From Streptomyces sp. NBC_01217 (GTDB lineage: Bacteria > Actinomycetota > Actinomycetes > Streptomycetales > Streptomycetaceae): DNA of 64,000 bases. The notes beneath the pieces were generated by a model. The model ran no database searches, was not told the DNA's origin, and saw only the letters and a program-made list of their open reading frames with translations. The stretch's first letter is position 1; each line of letters begins with the position of its first letter. A program made the position numbers and the translations under genes. This document shows positions 23,166-32,227 of the stretch, one piece after another. The stretch is from the NCBI RefSeq assembly GCF_035994185.1, contig NZ_CP108538.1, positions 5,185,501 through 5,249,500 of the forward strand, written 5' to 3'.

Positions 23166-23777
23166 TCAGCTCCGGGGGCGGCCGGCCCGGATGAGTTCGT
23201 CGACGTCGAGCGTGACCGGGGCGCCGATCGATTCGGGCAGAGTGACCGTCTGCCCGGGGGCGTACACCTCGTGACTGTCGTAACCGCCGCCCATGGGTTC
23301 GGTCAGGACGTGCACCCGGTCGTGCTTGCGGTCGACGATCACATACACCGGGATCTTGGCCTCGGCGTAGGCGGCGACCTTGTTGCGCAGGTCGTTCCTG
23401 TAATTGCTGGAGGTGACCTCCAGGACGAGGCGGAAGACAGCGGGGTCGTAGCAGCTGTTCTCGGCCAGGTGCTCGTCGAGATCGGCGTCCACGATCGCCA
23501 GGTCGGGGATGGCGTAGTCCTCGGGGCCGCTCGGCAGCCACAGGCCGATTCCCTGGAGGACTTCGGTCTCACCGTCGTCGAGACCGGCTGAGATGAAGGG
23601 GCGCATGATCTTGGTCAGCAGTCGGGCGTGCGGGGCATCCGGGGACGGGGCCACGGTGATGACGCCTCCGATGATCTCGACGCGGTAACCCGGATGCTGC
23701 TCCATCAGGCTGTTGGCCGTGTCGAGCAGCGATTCCGGCTCACCGTCACAGGGGTGCTCGACTGCTGCTGCAGACAT
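23166..23777 (-). CDS. Uma2-family (DUF820) PD-(D/E)XK nuclease-like protein
   Basis: A 203-residue protein of the Uma2 family, common in multiple copies in Streptomyces. The nuclease-fold core is visible: PDLAIVDAD (Asp), RLVLEVTSSNYRND (Glu), then KVAAYAEAKIPVYVIVDRK (Lys). The family is predicted to be restriction-endonuclease-like but no activity is established. It is the last gene before the serC terminator/IS region, on the same strand as serC. Confidence 0.9.
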   Translation of the reverse strand: MSAAAVEHPCDGEPESLLDTANSLMEQHPGYRVEIIGGVITVAPSPDAPHARLLTKIMRPFISAGLDDGETEVLQGIGLWLPSGPEDYAIPDLAIVDADLDEHLAENSCYDPAVFRLVLEVTSSNYRNDLRNKVAAYAEAKIPVYVIVDRKHDRVHVLTEPMGGGYDSHEVYAPGQTVTLPESIGAPVTLDVDELIRAGRPRS

Positions 23778-23906
23778 TGCGGGCCTCCTGAGGGGGTGTT
23801 GTCGAGGTCATCATCGTAGGACGATCCGGCCGCCCGTGCTCGAAAGCCATTCCGCCACCCGGTCGAGTGAACGACAAAGGGCCCCGCGCACGGCAGATTC
23901 TCGGGG

Positions 23907-25349
23907 TCCTCGCAACACCTGATGGCTTACGTGGTCGTCAGTAGATCACGCAGACGCTCGGCTGGAGTTTTCCAGCCGAGCGTTTTGCGTGGGCGGCCGT
24001 TGAGTTGCTGAGCGACGTGTTCGAGGTCTTCGGGGCTGTGCACGGACAGGTCGGTGCCCTTGGGGAAGTACTGCCGTAGCAGGCCGTTGGTGTTCTCGTT
24101 CGATCCGCGCTGCCAGGGTGAGTGCGGGTCGCAGAAGTAGACCGGAACACCGGTGGACACGGTGAACTGCTTGTGCGCGGCCATCTCGCAGCCCTGGTCC
24201 CAGGTCAGCGAGCCGCGCAGGTGCTCGGGAAGGGTCTGGATCAGGGGCACCAGCACGTCACGGACTTCCTCGGCGGTGTGCCCGCCGGGCAGGTGGCCGA
24301 GCATGACATAGCGGGTGGAGCGCTCGACCAGGGTGACGATCGCGCTCTCGTTGCGGGTGCCGACGATCAGGTCGCCTTCCCAGTGGCCGGGAACCGCCCG
24401 GTCTGCGACCTCGGGCGGCCGCTCGGAGATCATCACCATCTCGTCGACGAACCGGCGCGTTCGCTGGTCCGGGCTGCGGTGCGGCTTGCGGCGGGTGCGC
24501 CCGGTGCGCAGCGCTGCCGCGACTTCACGGCGCAGTCCGCCACGGGCCTGCACGTAGATCGCCTGGTAGATCGTCTCCGGACTCACGCGCATGCTCTCGT
24601 CGTCGGGGAACTCGGTGACCAGAGCGTGACAGATCTGCTCAGGTGACCACTGCTGCTGCAGCTTGTGGGCGACGTAATCACGCAGCGGACCGTCCGTAGC
24701 GAGCTTGGACGCCTTGGGCCTCGGACGGCTCTTCGCCCACGCCCGCTGTGCCCGGTGCGGCTGATAGACGCCCTCGACCGAATGGGCGTCGATCTCCCGC
24801 TTGACCGTGGAGGCCGGTCGGCTCAGCGCTCGCCCGATCGCCCGCAGCGATTGACCCTCACGACGCAAGTCAGCGATCAACTCCCGCTCCGCCACCGTCA
24901 GGAACCGGTGGTGCAGCTCGGCCTCGACCGCCGCAACGGACGGCTCCCGCGATGCGGCACTGGTGGTTGTCACACCGGTCTTGTAATCGATCCGGCGCCC
25001 GTCCGGGTGCAGGCGCGCGCCGTTGCTCTTCCTGATACCACGGTCCCAGTCCCGCGCAGTGCGTTCATGGACCCCGACCAGTGCCGCGGCCTCCCGCTGC
25101 CGGACCCCGGACGCGCGAAGCCTGTCGTACTCCACTCGCCCCGGATGCCCGGCCGCGCCCGGCTTCCCACGCCCACGCACGCCGGCTTTCCGCGCCCACC
25201 CGGCCGCCGTGTGACGGCTCACCCCGACCACCCGAGCAGCCCCCGCGACACTGCCGTTCTCCCGGTCCAGCGCCTCGAAGAACCTCACCTTCAAGCCCTC
25301 AAAATCCACGATCCCCGCAACTCCCTGAAGACCAGGGTGTTGCGGGGAT
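23907..25349 (-). mobile_element. IS30-family insertion sequence
   Basis: About 1.44 kb. Imperfect terminal inverted repeats are seen: TCCTCGCAACACC at the left end (23907-23919) and GGTGTTGCGGGGA at the right (about 25336-25348), matching in 12 of 13 positions. It contains one intact transposase gene. Exact ends and the target duplication are uncertain by a few bases. It apparently landed in the loop of the serC terminator. Confidence 0.85.
23927..25309 (-). CDS. IS30-family transposase
   Basis: A 460-residue DDE transposase that appears intact. Two N-terminal helix-turn-helix regions are seen (NGSVAGAARVVGVSRHTAAG and GVRQREAAALVGVHERTARD), then the IS30 box LTVAERELIADLRREGQSLR. The catalytic Asp-Asp-Glu are in GHWEGDLIVG, LTWDQGCEM and RGSNENTNGLLRQYFPKGTD. 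The GTG start (25309) has its GGGG ribosome site inside a hairpin at the element's right end. The extended N-terminus is longer than in minimal IS30 transposases, as in other actinobacterial members. Confidence 0.95.
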   Translation of the reverse strand: MDFEGLKVRFFEALDRENGSVAGAARVVGVSRHTAAGWARKAGVRGRGKPGAAGHPGRVEYDRLRASGVRQREAAALVGVHERTARDWDRGIRKSNGARLHPDGRRIDYKTGVTTTSAASREPSVAAVEAELHHRFLTVAERELIADLRREGQSLRAIGRALSRPASTVKREIDAHSVEGVYQPHRAQRAWAKSRPRPKASKLATDGPLRDYVAHKLQQQWSPEQICHALVTEFPDDESMRVSPETIYQAIYVQARGGLRREVAAALRTGRTRRKPHRSPDQRTRRFVDEMVMISERPPEVADRAVPGHWEGDLIVGTRNESAIVTLVERSTRYVMLGHLPGGHTAEEVRDVLVPLIQTLPEHLRGSLTWDQGCEMAAHKQFTVSTGVPVYFCDPHSPWQRGSNENTNGLLRQYFPKGTDLSVHSPEDLEHVAQQLNGRPRKTLGWKTPAERLRDLLTTT

Positions 25350-25351
25350 CG
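25309..25351 (-). promoter_or_regulatory. Hairpin covering the transposase ribosome site
   Basis: A 13-bp stem (25309-25321 with 25339-25351), one T-T mismatch, then 5 more bp and a 5-nt loop. It contains the GGGG ribosome site and the first base of the GTG start. In transcripts entering from outside it would block initiation, a known way for ISs to limit transposase made from read-through. Confidence 0.6.
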
Positions 25352-25397
25352 CTAGAACCCGCCCACCGGCGCGGGGCCCCTCTCGTATCCGTACGCG

Positions 25398-26534
<1,137 letters not shown>

Positions 26535-26538
26535 TCAT

Positions 26539-26561
26539 GGACACGGTCGAGCACCGTGTCC
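26539..26561. terminator. Hairpin between the conservon and serC
   Basis: GGACACGGT (26539-26547) and ACCGTGTCC (26553-26561), a perfect 9-bp stem with a 5-nt loop, 50-72 bp past the cvnF stop and just upstream of the serC promoter region. It could end the conservon transcript or act as a serC operator. Confidence 0.5.
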
Positions 26562-26610
26562 GTCGGATGAGACACCCGCTCCGGCGTGTGGACCAACCCG
26601 GACGGCGGGG

Positions 26611-27819
26611 TCAGCGCAGTTCGACCGGCAGGTCGTACAGGTCGTTCTGGGTGACGATCGGCTTGTTCCGCAGCTCGGACGCCGGGACGGCGAGGTCCAG
26701 CTCCGGGAACCGCTCGTACAGCGCGGGCAGCGCCACCCCCGCCTCCAGCCGGGACAGCGCCGCGCCCGGGCACACGTGCGGGCCGTGGCCGAAGGCGATG
26801 TGGCGGTTGGGGGAGCGGGTGATGTCGAAGTCACCGGCGGTCGGCCCGTACTGTGCCTCGTCGCGGCCCAGCGCGCCGAAGGAGACGATCAGCGCCTCGC
26901 CCTTCGGCAGCACTTTGTCACCGACCTCGACATCCTCCGTGGCGAACCGGATCAGCACGTGCGAGGTGGGGGTGTTCCAGCGCAGGGTCTCCTCGATCAC
27001 GTTCTCCCATGGCACCTCCCCGTTCAGCACCTGCTTGCGCTGCTCCGGGTGTGTCTGGAGCGCGACGACCGCGTTCACGATCAGGCTGATCGTGGTCTCG
27101 TGGCCTGCCGCGATGATCAGCTGGAGGGTGTTGACGATCTCCTCGCCGGTGAGGCGGTCGCCGTCCTCGGAGGCGGCGATCAGGGCGCTCGTCAGATCGT
27201 CGCCCGGGTTCTCCCGCTTGGTGTCGACGATCCTCGTGAAGAGGGCGCCGAGGTCCGCCATCATCTGCGGGACCTCCTCCGGCGGCGTCTGCGTCGAGAA
27301 GAACTTCTCGAACAGCTCCTTCAGCCGCGGGTGGTCGGCGCCGTCCACGCCCATCAGCTCGCTGATCACGTTCATCGGCAGCGGGTACGCGAACTCGGCC
27401 TTCAGATCGACCTGCTCGCCCCGGGGCAGCGCCGACAGCCGGTCCAGGCTCGCCGTCGTCAGTGCCTCGATACCGGCCCGCAGCCGCTCCACCCGCTTCA
27501 CGGTCAGTGCCTGCGCGACCAGAGTGCGCAGCCGACGATGGTCCGCGCCGTCGACCGTCAGCATGGAGCGGCCCGGGTTGGCAAGGCCGATCAGCGGCCA
27601 GTCCATCGGTATCTCGCCGCGCCGCCAGGCGCTCCAGACGTTGATGTCCTTGACCACCCGGCTGTCGGTGAGCAGCTGCCGGGCCTCGGCATGGTGGGTG
27701 ACCGCGTAGCAGTGCACTCCGCCCGGCAGCTCCACCTCGGCGAGCGGGCCCGCCGCGCGCAGCCGGGCGCTCTCGCCGTCGAGATCGTTGACGAAGGGGT
27801 CGAGGGTGATGCGGGTCAT
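26611..27819 (-). CDS. cvnF: Conservon cytochrome P450, CYP154-type
   Basis: A 402-residue cytochrome P450, the last conservon gene. The I-helix is IIAAGHETTISLIVN, the K-helix EXXR is EETLRW (about residue 277) and the heme loop is FGHGPHVCPG (Cys about 352). Sequence style and position after a CYP157-type gene point to the CYP154 family. The ATG overlaps the preceding stop by 4 nt. Electron-transfer partners are not encoded here. The oxidised substrate is unknown; in some species conservon P450s act on small aromatic or flavonoid-like compounds in vitro. Confidence 0.92.
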   Translation of the reverse strand: MTRITLDPFVNDLDGESARLRAAGPLAEVELPGGVHCYAVTHHAEARQLLTDSRVVKDINVWSAWRRGEIPMDWPLIGLANPGRSMLTVDGADHRRLRTLVAQALTVKRVERLRAGIEALTTASLDRLSALPRGEQVDLKAEFAYPLPMNVISELMGVDGADHPRLKELFEKFFSTQTPPEEVPQMMADLGALFTRIVDTKRENPGDDLTSALIAASEDGDRLTGEEIVNTLQLIIAAGHETTISLIVNAVVALQTHPEQRKQVLNGEVPWENVIEETLRWNTPTSHVLIRFATEDVEVGDKVLPKGEALIVSFGALGRDEAQYGPTAGDFDITRSPNRHIAFGHGPHVCPGAALSRLEAGVALPALYERFPELDLAVPASELRNKPIVTQNDLYDLPVELR

Positions 27820-29072
27820 CTCTGGCCTCCAAGGGCGGGGGTGGGAGTGAACGTCACGGGCAGGTCCGTCAGGCCCCGCAGCCAGGGGGACGGGCGCCGG
27901 GTCAGTTCTTCGGCGGGGACGGCGAGGTCGATGTCCGGCAGCCGGTCCAGCAGCACCTCGATGCCGGTGCGGGCGATGACCTCGGCGGTCTCCTGGGCGG
28001 GGAACGGGCAGCGGTGCTCGCCGTGGCCGAAGGAGAGAAACGCGTTGTTGCCGCCGGTAAGCGACGAACCGTCGGTGCGGACCTGCGGGTCCCCGTTGGC
28101 GGCGGCGATACCGAGCAGCAGCAGGTCGCCCGCCTGGATGTGACGTCCGCCCAGGTGGGTGTCGCGCGACGCCCAGCGGCCCGCGACGTTCTGGGTCGGG
28201 GTGTCCTCCCAGAGCACCTCGTTCATCGCCTCGGCGACGCTGTGCCGGCCGCCGGACAAGGACGCGGCGAACCGGTCGTCGGTGAGCATCAACCGCAGCG
28301 AGTTGCCTATCCAGTCGGCGGTCGGCTGGTGGCCCGCCGCCATCATGACCATGAGATCCTGGGCGACCTCTTCGTCGGTGAAGCCGCCGGTGTCGGCGAG
28401 CATCCGGGTGGCGACGTCGTCACCGGGCTCGGCCTGTTTGTCGGCCAGCAGCTGGAACATCGACGAGGCGAGGTGCTGCTGCCCGGCGAGGGCCCGCTCC
28501 CGGCCGTCGATCATGTCGTTGATCGAGCCGACGAGTGCGTGGCCGATGGTGTCGCTGAAGCCGTAGATCTTCGCCAGTACGAGGGCGGGGAGCAGCATTG
28601 CGTAGTCGGCGATGATGTCGGTCCCGCCCTTGGTGCAGAACCCGTCGATGAGAGTGTCGGCGAACTCCTCCGCGTACCGTTTGAGCGCGAACGGGTCGAC
28701 GGACTCCAGCGCGTTGCTGATCATCGCGGCGCGCTCGGTGTGGCGCGGGCCGACGGTGTAGAGGATCGACGGCTGCTTGTGGCCGATCATCGGCAGCAGC
28801 GGCCAGTCGTCCGGGATGCGGTCCCACTGGTTCCACAGGTCGGAGTCGCGACTGAACAGCACCGGGTCGCCGGTGAGCTGGTGCAGTTCGCGATAGCCGA
28901 GCACCAGCCAGGCCGGGACGTCGCCGTCGAGGACGACGGGTGCCACGGCCCCGTGGTCGCGGCGCATCTCCCGGTACAACCGGGTCGGTTCGGTCTGGAA
29001 CCGGGGGCCGGACAGCGGCGCGCGGCCGTGGGACACGGGGCAGCCGGCGGGGGGCGCCGGGGGCTGGGTCAC
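27816..29072 (-). CDS. cvnE: Conservon cytochrome P450, CYP157-type lacking EXXR
   Basis: A 418-residue P450. The heme loop FGHGEHRCPF (Cys about 354) is normal, but the K-helix reads EAMNEVLWEDTP, so the EXXR motif is replaced by E-V-L-W. The I-helix also departs from AGxxT (MMAAGHQPTADW). Loss of EXXR is an established property of the CYP157 family, whose members accompany CYP154 in conservons. The GTG start overlaps the cvnD stop (GTGA). A full-length protein with an intact Cys suggests it is functional rather than decayed. Confidence 0.92.
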   Translation of the reverse strand: MTQPPAPPAGCPVSHGRAPLSGPRFQTEPTRLYREMRRDHGAVAPVVLDGDVPAWLVLGYRELHQLTGDPVLFSRDSDLWNQWDRIPDDWPLLPMIGHKQPSILYTVGPRHTERAAMISNALESVDPFALKRYAEEFADTLIDGFCTKGGTDIIADYAMLLPALVLAKIYGFSDTIGHALVGSINDMIDGRERALAGQQHLASSMFQLLADKQAEPGDDVATRMLADTGGFTDEEVAQDLMVMMAAGHQPTADWIGNSLRLMLTDDRFAASLSGGRHSVAEAMNEVLWEDTPTQNVAGRWASRDTHLGGRHIQAGDLLLLGIAAANGDPQVRTDGSSLTGGNNAFLSFGHGEHRCPFPAQETAEVIARTGIEVLLDRLPDIDLAVPAEELTRRPSPWLRGLTDLPVTFTPTPALGGQR

Positions 29073-29719
29073 GAGGTGGGCTCCGGGGTCTTCTCCGGCG
29101 TGATCTCCGGACGGGCGGTGGACGGGGCGGGAACCTTGCCCTGCGAGAGGGCGTAGAGGTGCTCGACCAGCGTGATCAGTACGTACTTGCTGGACGAACG
29201 GTCCCGGGCGTCGCACTCCACCAGGGGCACGTGGTCCGCGAGGTCGAGCGCCTCCCGTATCTGCTGTTCGGTGTGGAGCGGGCCGCCGAAGTCGTTGCAC
29301 GCCACGATGAACGGCGTGCCGTGGTGCTCCAGGCGGTCGATCGCGTACCAGGAGTCGGCGAGCCTGCGGGTGTCGACGAGGACGACGGCACCGAGCGTGC
29401 CCGAGAACAGCCGGTCCCACAGGAACCAGAACCGTTCCTGGCCGGGGGCGCCGAAGAGGTACAGCACGGAGCGTTCGTCGAGCGAGATCCGGCCGAAGTC
29501 GAAGGCGACGGTCGTGGACGTCTTGGACTGCACGCCGTCGAGGTGGTCGACGGCCTCGCCCGCGCGGGTCATGGTCTCTTCCGTGTTCAGCGGACGGATC
29601 TCGCTGACGGAGCGGACCATGGTGGTCTTGCCGACCCCGAAGCCGCCGACGACGACGATCTTCAGTCCGTTGTCGGCCGTCGCCTGCAGGGCGGCACGGT
29701 CAGAGGTTGCGGAGTCCAA
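29069..29719 (-). CDS. cvnD: Conservon GTPase (CvnD)
   Basis: A 216-residue small GTPase-like protein. The P-loop is VVVGGFGVGKTTMVRS (about residue 25), switch I holds EETMTRAGEAVDHL, the G3-like motif is LFGAPGQERF (about 90) and the NKxD equivalent is VACNDFGG. The TTG start at 29719 overlaps the 3' end of cvnC by 20 nt, with AGGTG upstream. CvnD is known to cycle nucleotides and work with CvnA-C as a membrane-associated switch analogous to eukaryotic G-protein systems. Confidence 0.92.
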   Translation of the reverse strand: MDSATSDRAALQATADNGLKIVVVGGFGVGKTTMVRSVSEIRPLNTEETMTRAGEAVDHLDGVQSKTSTTVAFDFGRISLDERSVLYLFGAPGQERFWFLWDRLFSGTLGAVVLVDTRRLADSWYAIDRLEHHGTPFIVACNDFGGPLHTEQQIREALDLADHVPLVECDARDRSSSKYVLITLVEHLYALSQGKVPAPSTARPEITPEKTPEPTS

Positions 29720-30062
29720 CGAGCACCTGTTCCAGGATGTCGGGGTCGGGGAACCGGTCCGCGACACGGGCGGTACGGGGGTGGCGGGCGCTGATCCGGC
29801 CGGTGTCCAGCAGATCGGACAGCATGATCCGGACGATGCTGAACGGCAGGCCGAGGCCCGCCGCGATCTCCACGACCGCGGTGGGGCGCTCGCACATCCG
29901 CAGGATGGTGACGTGCTCCGACTGCATGCCGGAGGACGGTTGGCATTCGGAGACCACCAGCGTCACCAGGTCGAACGCGTCCGAATTGGACCGGCTGCGG
30001 CCACCGGTGAGGGTGTACAGGCGGTCCGGATCGTCGTCCCGGCCGGGACGGGGGCGGGTCAT
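29700..30062 (-). CDS. cvnC: Conservon DUF742 protein (CvnC)
   Basis: A 120-residue DUF742 protein. RLYTLTGGRSRS near the N-terminus, then a winged-helix-like core (FDLVTLVVSECQ, ILRMCERPTAVVEIAAGLGL, FSIVRIMLSDLLDTGRI) and the end DILEQVLVGLRNL are the family hallmarks. The ATG overlaps the cvnB stop by 4 nt. It is presumed to bridge the roadblock protein and the GTPase. Confidence 0.93.
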   Translation of the reverse strand: MTRPRPGRDDDPDRLYTLTGGRSRSNSDAFDLVTLVVSECQPSSGMQSEHVTILRMCERPTAVVEIAAGLGLPFSIVRIMLSDLLDTGRISARHPRTARVADRFPDPDILEQVLVGLRNL

Positions 30063-30505
30063 GCGTCGGCTGTCGCGTCGACAATCACGGTGGCCGCGGG
30101 GTCCGGTGAGGAGCGCGGCGGAGCGCTCAGGTGCTCGCCGAGCTGCTCGACGAGTTCGCTCATGTTGTGGCCGACCAGGCTGACATCGGCGTCCTCGGTG
30201 GCGACGACGGCGAGATGGGCGCCCGCGCCCGCCTCGACGATGAACAGCACGCCGCCGTAGAACTCGGCCATCGCCGACCGTACGCCGCCGGTGCCGTCAC
30301 CGAACTCGACGGACGCGCCGTGCGACAGGCTCTGGATGCCGGCCGAGATCGCGGCCAGTTGGTCGGCCTGGTCGACGGAGAGCTCGGGGGTACGGCACAG
30401 CTTGAGGCCGTCCCTGGACAGGACGAGGGCATGGCGGGCGCCGGGGGTGCGCTTGAGGAGCCCCTCCAGCAGCCAGTTGAGCTTCTCGTCGGTGGTCGCG
30501 GTCAT
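30059..30505 (-). CDS. cvnB: Conservon roadblock/LC7 protein (CvnB)
   Basis: A 148-residue roadblock/LC7-domain protein. TDEKLNWLLEGLLKRTPG starts helix 1, LVLSRDGLKLC is the first hairpin, and AAISAGIQSLSHGA and FIVEAGAGAHLAVVATED complete the fold. Roadblock proteins regulate small GTPases, here CvnD. The ATG overlaps the cvnA stop by 4 nt. Confidence 0.94.
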   Translation of the reverse strand: MTATTDEKLNWLLEGLLKRTPGARHALVLSRDGLKLCRTPELSVDQADQLAAISAGIQSLSHGASVEFGDGTGGVRSAMAEFYGGVLFIVEAGAGAHLAVVATEDADVSLVGHNMSELVEQLGEHLSAPPRSSPDPAATVIVDATADA

Positions 30506-31935
30506 CGGGTGTTGCCTTCTTCCGGGTGTGGGGAGTTGGCCCGAACAGCCTGGCGGAAGCTGCTGAAGCGGGCTGCCTGTTCCTTGGGGTCGGCGGTACG
30601 GGGCCGGGGAGTCGCGGTGGCGCCTTCGGCGTGGGTACGGGCCTCGGCGGCGGCGAGGGTACGGCCTCGGGTGCGCTTGGGGAGGCCGCTCTCGCCGAAC
30701 CGGGGGAGGTTGCCGGTGGTCTCGGAGGCGGGGGAGTCCGAGAGGGTGCCTGAGGGGCCGGGTGCCGCCGGGGCCGCCGTTTCGTGCGCGGGCTCCGGCT
30801 CGGGAGCTGCCTGAGGCTCCGGCGCGGGCGCGCGCCGAGGCGCCGGGGCTCGGGTGAGGAGCTCCTGCGGGAGCATCATGAGGGCGCCCGTGCCGCCGCG
30901 CGCGGACGGCCTGAACGACACGGTCAGACCGTGCTTGCGGGCCAGCCGGCCGACGACGGCGAGGCCGAGCCGGGTGCCGGACAGCCCCGTCAGGCCCTGG
31001 TCGGTGGCCGACACCGCACGCTCGGCGCGGCGCAGCTGCACCTCGCTCATGACCAGGCCGCTGTCCTCGACGGTCAGGACGATGCCGGCCGGCACCTCCT
31101 CGACGTACACATGGACCTCGGCCGTGGGCGGCGAGAAGTTGGCTGCGTTGTCGAGGAGTTCGGCCAGCGCGTGCATGACGCCCTCGGCCGCGTGGCCCGC
31201 GATCGCGACATCGCTGGTCGAGTGGAGGCGTACCCGTTGATAGCCGCTGATCCGGCCCATCGCGCCACGCAGGATCGACTCCATCACGATCGGCTTCGCC
31301 CAGCGCCGCCCGGAGCGCGCCCCGGTCAGCACGGCGATGGAGTCGGCGAGGCGGCCCGCCTGGGCAGTGCGGTGGTCCAGATGGAGCAGGTCGCCGAGCA
31401 CGTCCTCGGCGGAGTGCCGGTGCTCCATCTCGCGCAGGTCGGCGAGCATGCCGGTGGCCAGGGCCTGCATCCGGCCCGCGGCGTTGGCGCAGGCGGCGAC
31501 CGCGGCGGAACGCTCGGTGTCGCTGCGGGCCGCGCGGGCGGTGAGCCGCTCGACCTCGGCGGTGAGCCGTTCGGAAGCGGCGGCGGCCTGCGCGGTGACA
31601 CGGGCGGTCTCGGCCCCGGCCGCGGCCTTGATCCGGGCGGTCTCGGCGGTGAACCGCTGGCCGTCGGCCGCGGAGGCGGAGACGAGCCGGCTGATCTCGC
31701 CGGTGAACCGCTGGGACTCCGCCGCGAGCCGGGCGCGCAGGCGGTTCGCGTTGGCACGGGCGTGGACGGCGGCGGCCACGGCGGCGGACAGCAGCACGGC
31801 AACGGCACCCGCGCCCCAGGCCAGCGCGGGCCGTACCGTATCGGGGGCGGCGACGACCGCCCACAGGCACAGGGATCCGGTGACGGCCAGTGAGATCAGC
31901 AAGGCCAGTGCGGTCGGCCGGGATGAGGCGCTCAA
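30502..31935 (-). CDS. cvnA: Conservon sensor histidine kinase-like protein (CvnA)
   Basis: A 477-residue membrane protein. Two N-terminal transmembrane segments (ALLISLAVTGSLCLWAVV about residues 10-28, and AGAVAVLLSAAVAAAV about 41-56) are followed by an Ala/Glu/Arg-rich coiled coil (about 60-150). An ATPase domain follows, with the N box ALAELLDNAANFSPP (about 262), VLTVEDSGLVMS and a LGLAVVGRLARKHGL region. The DHp His in MEHRHSAEDVLGDLLHLDHR may be degenerate. A Pro/Ala-rich, charged tail ends it. The TTG start at 31935 has AAGGA upstream. It heads the six-gene conservon and would sense envelope or developmental cues. Confidence 0.92.
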   Translation of the reverse strand: MSASSRPTALALLISLAVTGSLCLWAVVAAPDTVRPALAWGAGAVAVLLSAAVAAAVHARANANRLRARLAAESQRFTGEISRLVSASAADGQRFTAETARIKAAAGAETARVTAQAAAASERLTAEVERLTARAARSDTERSAAVAACANAAGRMQALATGMLADLREMEHRHSAEDVLGDLLHLDHRTAQAGRLADSIAVLTGARSGRRWAKPIVMESILRGAMGRISGYQRVRLHSTSDVAIAGHAAEGVMHALAELLDNAANFSPPTAEVHVYVEEVPAGIVLTVEDSGLVMSEVQLRRAERAVSATDQGLTGLSGTRLGLAVVGRLARKHGLTVSFRPSARGGTGALMMLPQELLTRAPAPRRAPAPEPQAAPEPEPAHETAAPAAPGPSGTLSDSPASETTGNLPRFGESGLPKRTRGRTLAAAEARTHAEGATATPRPRTADPKEQAARFSSFRQAVRANSPHPEEGNTR

Positions 31936-32227
31936 TTGGAGTCCTTGGAGGCGGACGGGTCGGGCAGGGCTGGCGGTACTGGCAGAGCCGACGGTCAGAT
32001 CGGGACAGTTCGGTACGGCGGGGGTGAACGCGACAACTGGAGCTGATAGTTCCTGAGCAAGTCGTGTTCACTATATGAGAATTGACGCTCTAATTGGGAA
32101 GCACTTGTGGCGTTCTCCGTCACGTATGTGACTACGCGTCCGACGTATTCCGACGTATTGACGTATTCGGGGGGACTCGCGCGGGCGCGGACCGCCGAGC
32201 GACCGGATCAACGGCATCCTGGGCTCC
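31936..32227. promoter_or_regulatory. Divergent promoter region with phased ACGTATT repeats
   Basis: A 292-bp gap, locally less G/C-rich than the genes, between cvnA and the FAD/Fe-S oxidoreductase gene. TATAGT on the minus strand (32070-32075) is a possible cvnA -10. ACGTATT occurs at 32143, 32153 and 32161, with a variant ACGTATG at 32122, a likely protein-binding array before the rightward gene. No small gene is evident. Confidence 0.4.

Larger units (their letters stand above)
23879..25379. terminator. serC intrinsic terminator split by the IS element
   Basis: GGGCCCCGCGC (23879-23889) and GCGCGGGGCCC (25369-25379) are perfect arms on either side of the IS. On the minus-strand transcript the inner flanks also pair: GGCGGGTTCT from the right flank with AGAATCTGCC from the left flank, with two G-U pairs, and TTT follows the left arm. 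Without the IS this would be a long, ordinary rho-independent terminator about 20 bp past the serC stop, with a short apical loop. The IS sits in that loop. Confidence 0.65.
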
